From Triatoma infestans (lineage: Eukaryota > Arthropoda > Insecta > Hemiptera > Reduviidae), in the NCBI GenBank assembly GCA_011037195.1, contig JAAEAF010000196.1:124001-188000 (forward strand): 64,000 nt of DNA, written 5' to 3'. Below are positions 56,566-64,000 of the stretch, in pieces (the first letter of the stretch is position 1; the number at the start of each line of letters is the position of its first letter). The notes beneath the pieces are model-generated. The model searched no databases. It was given only the letters and a program-made list of their open reading frames with translations, and was not told the origin of the DNA. The position numbers were made by a program, and so were the translations under genes.

Positions 56566-57960
56566 GTCCTAATATAATTTAAGGCCAACAGGGTGTGGTG
56601 AAACTACTCCCTTTACTCAAAACATAATTATTCATGACGAGGGGGCTTTCGTCAACATCTCACATTCTACAACTATCCCATCAAACGCGAACTAGTACCT
56701 CACAGAGACATCTCATCATCCCACTCAAAGCTACCACCGGAAGATGTTCCGCTCTCTCTCTCTCTCTGAGAGAAGTTATGAAAGCAAGTTTCTTCTATCC
56801 TTAGCAAGTTGGACAAGTGTTACTATGCGGTAATTTGAATCGAATGAAAAGGGAGAAGTTCTCAACGGAAGAATTAGTTTTAAAAAAAAGTCTTCAGCCT
56901 GTCTTTCACAGAATAGTCTTCAATCATCTAAAAAGTTATCTAGTTTCAGAAGCGTCATCAACTGGTATTCATCATCAAGCCATCTTTCAGCAAGTTTGTT
57001 ACTCGGTACTTAAGTACTCTAAGTACATGTATGTCTTTACCAATAATTGGTGAGCACAGATTTTTTTTTCTCGTTTCCGTACAATTCCATTTGGGACGGC
57101 AATTATTTCAATCTTGATGGCCTAATTTTACCACTTACTCTACTGCCGATCTGACTGGAAGATTGATTACTTTATAAGAGGCTTTTTAAAGCTGGTCATA
57201 CTTGAGTTGAACTGGATTAACCAGTGCTAGAATAATGGTATAACATGCGTGTACATTGAAAGGTGTAGGTAGAGTTGGTGAATGGTGGTATAAAACATAA
57301 TCATAATTAGTTCCACTCTGTTTGGTCGCACCATACATATATATATAGTAATATAGGAACAATGAGAGAGAGAGAGTGAAAGAAATGAAATATCGGTGTG
57401 AGGAGCACTGCTCCTCCGCTAACTAGCCACTAATCTCACAAATATGGGTTTCCTGCAAGCAGTATACTACAACTATTAAGCCTAGCTAAATAGTTATAGT
57501 TAGATAATTTCTCTCTCATGTGCTGTACGTGAGTGCGGCGTTGTTGGTGCGCTCGTGTGTACGTGCGAGTTAAAAGAGAAATGCGCGGTCAAGTAAAACA
57601 AAGGTGTTCCCTTTGTAATACATTTTACTAGTTAGGATTTGTACAAAGTAATTACATACTTTTAATATTATAATAGTCTCAATCCATAAATATTATCATT
57701 AAATCTGGCACTGGACTGGTATTGTTCAGCTATACTGGACAGCAATGTTAGGACTAATCAAGATTATTAGGTAAAACCTAAAATTTTGGTTACAGGTGAA
57801 AAGAAATGAATAGGAGGGGAAATTAACTCCCCATAGAGCGCATTTATCATCCATCTAGATTAGGTTTGGTTGATAAATTAACCAAATTAGAAAGTTTCAG
57901 CTGAAAATGAAAGCCCGACTCTAGCAGCAAACAGCTATTTCTTCAACTGGGGCATCAAAT
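56566..57960. other. Nothing coding recognised; small CpG-rich patch at 57530-57600
   Basis: The patch (tgagtgcggcg, ggtgcgctcgtgtgtacgtg) is unusually rich in CpG for this window and could mark a promoter, for example for upstream Patronin. There is no direct proof. Confidence 0.25.
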
Positions 57961-58279
57961 TGCTTTTATAGTAGTTGTGGTGGTTGGTTCCGCAGAGCTG
58001 GAAAGCATCAGAGACATTTTCCCGTGGTAGCCTGCTTCATTTTGTGGTCATCGACCGTTTCGGGCGTTCGCCATTTTCAGGATGCGTTTTTCAGACAGTG
58101 TGACAACACAGACTTGCACAGAGCAAACTTAGTTTACACACTCTTGAGTGTTGTACAAGTCTGTGTTGTCACACAATCTGAAAAACGCATCCTGAAGATG
58201 GGCGAACGCCCGAAACCGGTCGATGACCACAAAATGAAGCAGGCTACCACGGAAAATGTCTCTGATGCTTTTATAGTAG
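57961..58279. mobile_element. Fold-back, Penelope-like element with 14 bp target duplication and hammerhead-ribozyme-like core
   Basis: Target duplication tgcttttatagtag at 57961-57974 and 58266-58279. Inverted arms are 58005-58116 and 58156-58268, about 95% alike, with a 39 bp loop. The left arm is preceded by ttgtggtggttggttccgca, also found at 41674. In the right arm (plus strand) CATC-CTGAAGA (58188-58198), a stem GGGCG-AA-CGCCC (58200-58211) and GAAA-CCGGTC-GATG (58212-58225) form a hammerhead layout. Penelope-like elements are known to carry such ribozymes and variable target duplications. The open frame 58024-58308 is not a gene. Confidence 0.8.
58188..58225 (+). ncRNA. Candidate minimal hammerhead ribozyme
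   Basis: Invariant positions are present: CUGANGA as CTGAAGA (58192-58198), GAAA (58212-58215), and A-U closing stem III with C17 at 58221. Stem I is CATC:GATG (4 bp). Stem II is GGGCG:CGCCC with an AA loop. Stem III is only ACC:GGT with no loop, as in ribozymes that work as dimers. One oddity is an extra T (58199) before stem II. The opposite-arm copy on the minus strand has CTGAAAA and so lacks G8. Activity is inference. Confidence 0.55.
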
Positions 58280-60360
58280 CTTACCGGCCAGAAAAATCAC
58301 TATTGTAAAAAATAGCTAATTAGATCTGACTTGACACAATGGGACGTGGGACGATGCACTTGGCGATACCGAAAGGAAAGTCTCTCTGAAAGAGTGCGGA
58401 TCGGATAATCGAGAAAACCCCCTTGCTGGGAGAGTAACGTCTGATGTGATGTCTGGTAGGTGTGTATATCTGGAAAACAGTCGCACTTAAATAAAATTAT
58501 ATACTGTACTGTTATTTAACATGTACTGTTCCGCAGTGTGATTCTGATTCAAAACGGCACTAAGTGTTGAGAAGTATATCCAATTTCGCCCTATAGGTAA
58601 CTAAAGCCCCTATAGATTTGATCGCTTATTTTTTTAAAGGACATTTTGAAAATTATGAAGCAGTGCGATTAAGTTGCCAAGAGTTTTTTTTACCTCCAAA
58701 TCAAAGGAATGGTGCTACCATCATCAAATTGAAATATAAGATTCAAGAATGCTTTTTATATTTACTTTTAAATGAAATTGTTTTTATGTAACAAAAACTT
58801 ATCTAACAATGTTGCAACCAATCGCCTTCTGCATACAATAACATACAAAGTATCGTCAGCTCTACAAGAGTGTTATTATAATAACGCTGCTACTTGCCAT
58901 TAGTTGAACAGTTAGCGCAAGGGGCTATGGTATCGTGTATAGCCTGGGTTTGACCAGTCCGGCAGTGTTTCGGTTACGTGCCTGGACTACTACTGTAGCG
59001 AACACAACCTCCCTGGGGCTATGTAACTTTGTAAACCTGGCATTTCACCATTTCCTCTTGTAGTAGAATATCCGTCCAAATGTCACCATCCATTTTAGTC
59101 ACTAAACAATAAATCAATTACAATGTATTTTCCGATGATTTATAGAGCGGGAGATCTGCATAAATTCTTGCTGAAAAGTGAAAACTAAATACAAACCATA
59201 AACTAGATTTCAATGTTATTAGTCCCGAACCTGGTGGTGATTCGAAACCAATAAATTCGGAAAGCGGAGTCGTTTTGCCCACCATCATTAGTAGCCATTC
59301 TTACCTTGCATATCATTTTTACTACCTCCTTTTGATACTTGAACAGATTCAGCGCACAACACAATAGCGCGCTTAAATAGCAGCCGTAAGTCACGACAGA
59401 ATGAAATAGTCACAACAGGGCCGTCTATGCTCAGTACGTCAGTTAGTCGTCTCGCCATCCAATAACACAGTCTACTTTGTTTCTTACACACTACTTGTAG
59501 TGATATTTAATATGTACTTCATAAACTCCCTGGATATGTCAATAAAATCGATAAAGATCTCTTTATATAGAGAAAAACTGCTATTAATAAAATAATAATT
59601 TGTTCAAACATGCAAATATAAACTTCTTTTTTTTTCTATGAGAAGTTAATAATTAACACAAAAGTCTTAAATTTGGGCGACTACTTTCATTACGGCCTAT
59701 CCCACCATCAAAGGTTATCATACCATCACATATTTTATTTCTTTTGTGTCTGTACATAAACTGAAGTGGACAAGTCACAGGATAAGTTATTAATCGTCAA
59801 ATTCACTGTCAATTCACGTCAAAAAACCTGTTAAATTAGAATGATTTGGACGATTTCTTGGTTCTCCAATCAAACCTCTTTCAGTGATCTCTCTATTTTT
59901 TCCCTGTCCAAAAGCATTTCCGCTTAAAGACTCTGGTCCTGTAAGGCTTATCTTTATATCATTCAACTATTCTGGGTCTACTATCAACTTATTTCATTAA
60001 TCTTTCACTCTACTAAATCCATGGCCACTAGAGCCACCAGTGACACACACATTATTTTCTAATTGTTAGGATATTTTTTTCCCCGACCCCTACATCCTGA
60101 CCCCTACATCACTGTTTTTTGTCTTTAACTTCCTTAACCTCCTAGCTCCTCTACATCTGACCACCATTTCAACTGCAACAGTGTCAAATGAGATCAAAAG
60201 GTTTGGCCTGTGATACAGTGTTTGGTTTATCGTCCGCATTTCTCAACGACAACAGGAAAAAAGTGACCGCAGAAGAGACAATAATTAAAAAAAATAAACT
60301 TGTAAAAGCCAGTCTTGTGCTACATTTCTGCTGTTCTGAGGGCCACACAAGATTGAGTTT
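58280..60360. other. Nothing coding recognised; possible weak tRNA-like repeat near 58910-59040
   Basis: The segment at 58910-59040 is GC-richer (gttagcgcaaggggctatgg) and might be another SINE, but no B box or target duplication is clear. Confidence 0.25.
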
Positions 60361-60366
60361 AGAGCA

Positions 60367-60368
<2 letters not shown>

Positions 60369-60450
<82 letters not shown>

Positions 60451-60461
60451 TGTGAAAGAAA
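60369..60461. repeat. (TC)n-(TG)n microsatellite
   Basis: About 39 bp of TC repeats followed by about 50 bp of TG repeats. Open frames crossing it are artefacts. Confidence 0.95.
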
Positions 60462-61399
60462 GAAAACCTATTAGCTCCTAAATAAGAATAATCTGTGATA
60501 TCCTGGACCATAGACCAGGCCAACCAGACAGTTGTGAATATGAGAGCCAATAAGTACCAAGTTTAAAGTAAATTGTTAACTGTAAACAGAGAAATGCATT
60601 AAAGCGTTATAAACACACCATATTTATTCTAGCCTAATTTCGTTTTAAAATAAAAATACCAATCAAAATAAAGCAAGAAAAGCAAGGTCAATCAAGATGA
60701 ACAGAATAAAGGCAAATAATGGTGAGAGAAACAAAGGTAAATTTAATAACGAAATAGATACCATAAGAAATGAAAACAATGTTAAAAATCAAATATAATA
60801 CAAAGTGTCCTGATAAAGGAAAGACAATGGTAACTGAGAATATAAGACAATGAACAACTAAAGAAGACAATAAACATAAGAAAAAACAAGATTCAAAAAT
60901 ATATTCTATGAAAATTCAATAACAGTTGGAAAAAAGAAGAAAAAAGAAAATGCAGCTCCGCCCACTGGGAACGAATGTGGGAGAAAGAGGAATAAGGAGG
61001 AGGATAAGTTACAGCTGAGAAGATATATTTGGAAGTTAAGTAAGCAAGCGGTAAGCCAAGTAACAAGATTAAACTGGAACATTCCCTTTAAGGAGTATTT
61101 GCGGAGGGGATGGTGGGGGCGGTCTACAGCAAGGGATAAACATCATTGTACCAGCGAGATTAGTGCTTTTCCCCTATTTTTTTTTTTTTTTAAATGCTTT
61201 AAGAAGGAGCTGAAAGTGTTCACAGCTCCCCCCTCTATAATCGAACTAAAATAAATTTTACCAGAAAATATATATATATATTTACGTAACTATATTATAG
61301 TATTTAGGTAAATATATATATTATTTTATATATATATAAATATATAGGCAAACAGAACTTTGCAATGAGGAACTTAAGTGATAATTGAGGAAAGCTTAA
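60462..61399. other. Nothing recognised
   Basis: A-rich DNA with TA dinucleotide tracts at about 61268-61345. Confidence 0.4.
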
Positions 61400-62215
61400 T
61401 GTCATCCAGAACCAATAAGAAACAAGTGTTGTTGTAAAAATATTTTCAATTAAAGTGATAGGTCTTAATGTCTCAGTTGGTATGGAAATTGTTAATGTCA
61501 TTATTAGAAAATTACGAAAACCAAGTAAAAAAGTCATTCAATAAAGTGGCATTCTGAATGGCGGATATAGACCAATACTTTCGTGTCAGATGCGATTATC
61601 TTATCTAAACGAAATGTCCAAATTTGAGCTTCATATGATTTGGATCTTTAAGATATTTTGTATTGTTATGGGTTGGCCTTCCAAACTTGGTTTTAGTCGG
61701 AAATATGTGTTTTGCGGTCCGCTGATTATAAAAAAATGTTTGCGTGAAACTCTCACACGGCCTTCTTTTATTGCTAACCTTGTACTAATCTAGCCCCAGG
61801 TGGAGAAGTGAACATACAGCAAGCATTCCAAATTTAAAAAAAAATCGATGTAACGGCTTTCCAGGACATTCCAAAAAACTCAGAAATCTATTCTGTAGAA
61901 TCGCAATTCCGCTTAATCGATTTTTCAAATTTGAAATTCAATCAATGCTTCTAATGTGTATTATTAATATTATGTAGGTGGTATATCCGTATATTATACT
62001 GAAGTGGACTTCATAGAGGAAAGCATATCGCTACTGTACCCCCCCCCCCCCAGAATCCACAAAAATAAATTTTCCCGGAAATATTACCAATAAAAGTGAT
62101 AGATATTGTGTATGTAGATAGTACACCAAGTTTAAAGAAAATCGGTGGACCATTTTCGAAGAAGATCGTGAAAAACTGGAAAAAAAACATTCAGTAAAGT
62201 GGTACTTTCCGGTTG
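61400..62215 (-). repeat. Hairpin-capped modular repeat, cluster of degraded pieces
   Basis: 61400-61800 has gaaatgtccaaatttgagct and gcgtgaaactctcacacgg. 61850-62215 has ctgtagaatcgcaattccgc, caagtttaaagaaaatcggtgg and gtaaagtggtactttccgg. Mostly minus orientation; order is disturbed. Confidence 0.6.
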
Positions 62216-62819
62216 AGTGAACAAATAAGCCTAAATAAAGGGTGAAACCTAACCGATTTTAAATTTTTTTTTTTTTTTTTAGAGGCTCAATTACTATAAA
62301 AATATGCAAAAAAAAATATAATGTTCCATTTGAAAAAAAAAAGTTGGATGCTGTATCTCGGGATATTGGGGTATAAAAAAATGGATCAATCACTGAAAAT
62401 AAACTAGACTAAAAATGATTAAATACGTGTTTTCTGTTTTTTCGAAATTTCCCGCCGTTTAAAAAAAAAGTGGGTGGAGCATATAACTCTGGTCACCCTG
62501 TATATCTGATGTGAAACAATTCACACACTTTCACTTACTATAAGTATTGGAGTGTGATTGAAAAATCTGGTATTTTTACGAAATATTTAGTCCAGCACTG
62601 AAAAATACACTAAGACGTGGATGGTTGAAAAGCAGAGTACATTGCAACTGTTAGGTTTTAGGACATAAGACCTGAACCTGACCAACCTGTATACCGCCAC
62701 AGACACAGCGTTACTATCAATCCTTCAACAAAACTTGAAATAACGTTTTGATGTTAAGACTAATATGTCAAGACCTACCAGAACGATCCCCAGCACTAAA
62801 TTCGGGGGAATGTTTGAAA

Positions 62820-63080
62820 TATGAAATGTATTAGACTTTGTATATGTGTATATTTATAGCATCCAGTTCCACGTGTCGATTCTAAATGTATTATCAAATT
62901 TGAGCTTCCGGTGATTTTGGAATTATGAGATATTTTGTTCACAATACACACAAGAAGTGACTTTACACCACGCAAACCTACTAGAGCCACAGATGTTATG
63001 AACTAAGTTTTTGATATGTTTCTGATTCGACACGATCGCTTACTGACTCTTACAGTAGCTAAAGGAAGTAAAAAATGAAA
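62820..63080 (-). repeat. Hairpin-capped modular repeat, unique-end fragment
   Basis: tcaaatttgagcttccggtg, gagatattttgttcacaata, cgacacgatcgcttactgac and agctaaaggaagt, in minus orientation. Confidence 0.6.
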
Positions 63081-64000
63081 CGTCACTACTTCTAGACTGA
63101 ATCAATAAAGACGAAACGAACTTTCCTGCTTTGCCACATGTCGTGAGAGAAATAGCCTATTTCAAATTCATGTCATTCTATGGACGACATCATCCAGTGA
63201 GAGTGCACATGTCCTGTTTGCCAATAACATATGTGTATATGTATGTGTGTGTTATGGTACTATAGTGTTCCATACAATTCCATTGATATTTATCGTAATA
63301 GTATCTACTACAGAGTTTACAAACTATATTTCTATGTTTATATAGATTCTGTTTATATTGAATTTTAATAGGAAACCTTGGGTTATTAGCATTTTCCCCA
63401 CAGTTACGACAATTTTGAGTTCATAACATCCCTGATCCCTCGTCTGATGTAATTCCATTTTATTTCACATTTTAGTTATTATTTATCAGAATTTATGATA
63501 GAGGTGTCCATTTTTTTCACTTTGGAAATTTTTAAAAATACTACACAATATAAAAAGGATCAACAACATGGTGCATAGTGACCGAAATAGGAAATGTAAA
63601 ACATAATATTATACACAAAGAGGCGGGAAAAGAAGATCTCTTTAAGGCAAAGTACCTGGATATGATTATACCATACACTACGAGTACGTCTGATTGGCGC
63701 ACTAACAGTATGTCACAATACTGCACCATTTCACATCAATTTAATTAATTTAAGTCTATCTTTGTAGCTAACTTTGTATCTGTAACAATTTCTCTTTAGA
63801 CAATTTAACAATATTGCAATACGAAAATAAAAATCCGGTGTGAAACACTCACAACACTTTCTCTTATTCTAATTAATAGAATTTAATAAAGCATTTTTTT
63901 TTTAATTCTTACGTTACTACAATGTTTAGCTGGGCGGGCCATAAACACAGTGGTGGGGATTTACTTGTATACGTGAACGGCCTCATGTGGGGCGCTCTGT
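63081..64000. other. Nothing else recognised to the right edge
   Basis: AT-rich DNA apart from the terminal repeat piece at 63830. No exon seen. Confidence 0.35.
63830..63885 (-). repeat. Hairpin-capped modular repeat, terminal hairpin only
   Basis: ccggtgtgaaacactcacaa followed by cactttctcttattcta. This is the 3' terminal hairpin and inner repeat of the family, with no body attached. Confidence 0.65.

Noticed and set aside
58024..58308. 94-codon open frame
   Set aside because: It runs through both arms of a fold-back element; open by chance in structured repeat DNA.
60188..60481. 97-codon open frame
   Set aside because: A third of it is a TC/TG microsatellite and there is no recognisable domain.

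Overview
This is eukaryotic nuclear DNA, very AT-rich, with long introns, short in-phase exons, microsatellites and many degraded transposable elements. The only host gene I can prove is Patronin/CAMSAP, the microtubule minus-end protein, and its sequence is insect-like. I infer an insect, probably with a large repeat-rich genome; a hemipteran is only a guess.

The Patronin gene lies on the minus strand, so it reads from high to low coordinates. I assembled 16 exons between 31521 and 1391. Every splice phase is compatible and every junction has AG/GT borders. In order they encode the N-terminal region, the CAMSAP-type CH domain (29577-24315), a Ser/Arg-rich linker (19556-7113), the first coiled coil (6951-6758) and the start of the following helical region (3353-1391). 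The first exon with the start codon, and the C-terminal exons including the CKK domain, were not found; the latter must lie left of base 1. The most notable part of the gene is a tandem triplication of one linker exon (10039-9875, 9787-9632, 7906-7760). All three copies are phase 1-1 and share a protein core that has diverged only synonymously between two of them.

The introns and the 32 kb upstream of 31521 hold repeats: (i) an abundant family about 0.6-0.95 kb long with hairpin-capped ends and a variable number of ~300 bp internal modules; (ii) fold-back elements with 11-14 bp target duplications, one of which carries a near-complete hammerhead ribozyme core and looks Penelope-like; (iii) tRNA-headed SINEs, two with clear target duplications; (iv) dead non-LTR retrotransposon copies (RT plus RNase H at 53-55.7 kb, others at 16.8-18.2, 22.5, 25.2, 29.0 and 33.2 kb, and a 52 bp stub at 2.8 kb); (v) a Tc1/mariner transposase fragment at the left edge; and (vi) a 15 bp minisatellite at 43.8-44.3 kb.

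The region 31.5-64 kb shows no convincing host coding exon. It is either the first Patronin intron or upstream intergenic DNA.
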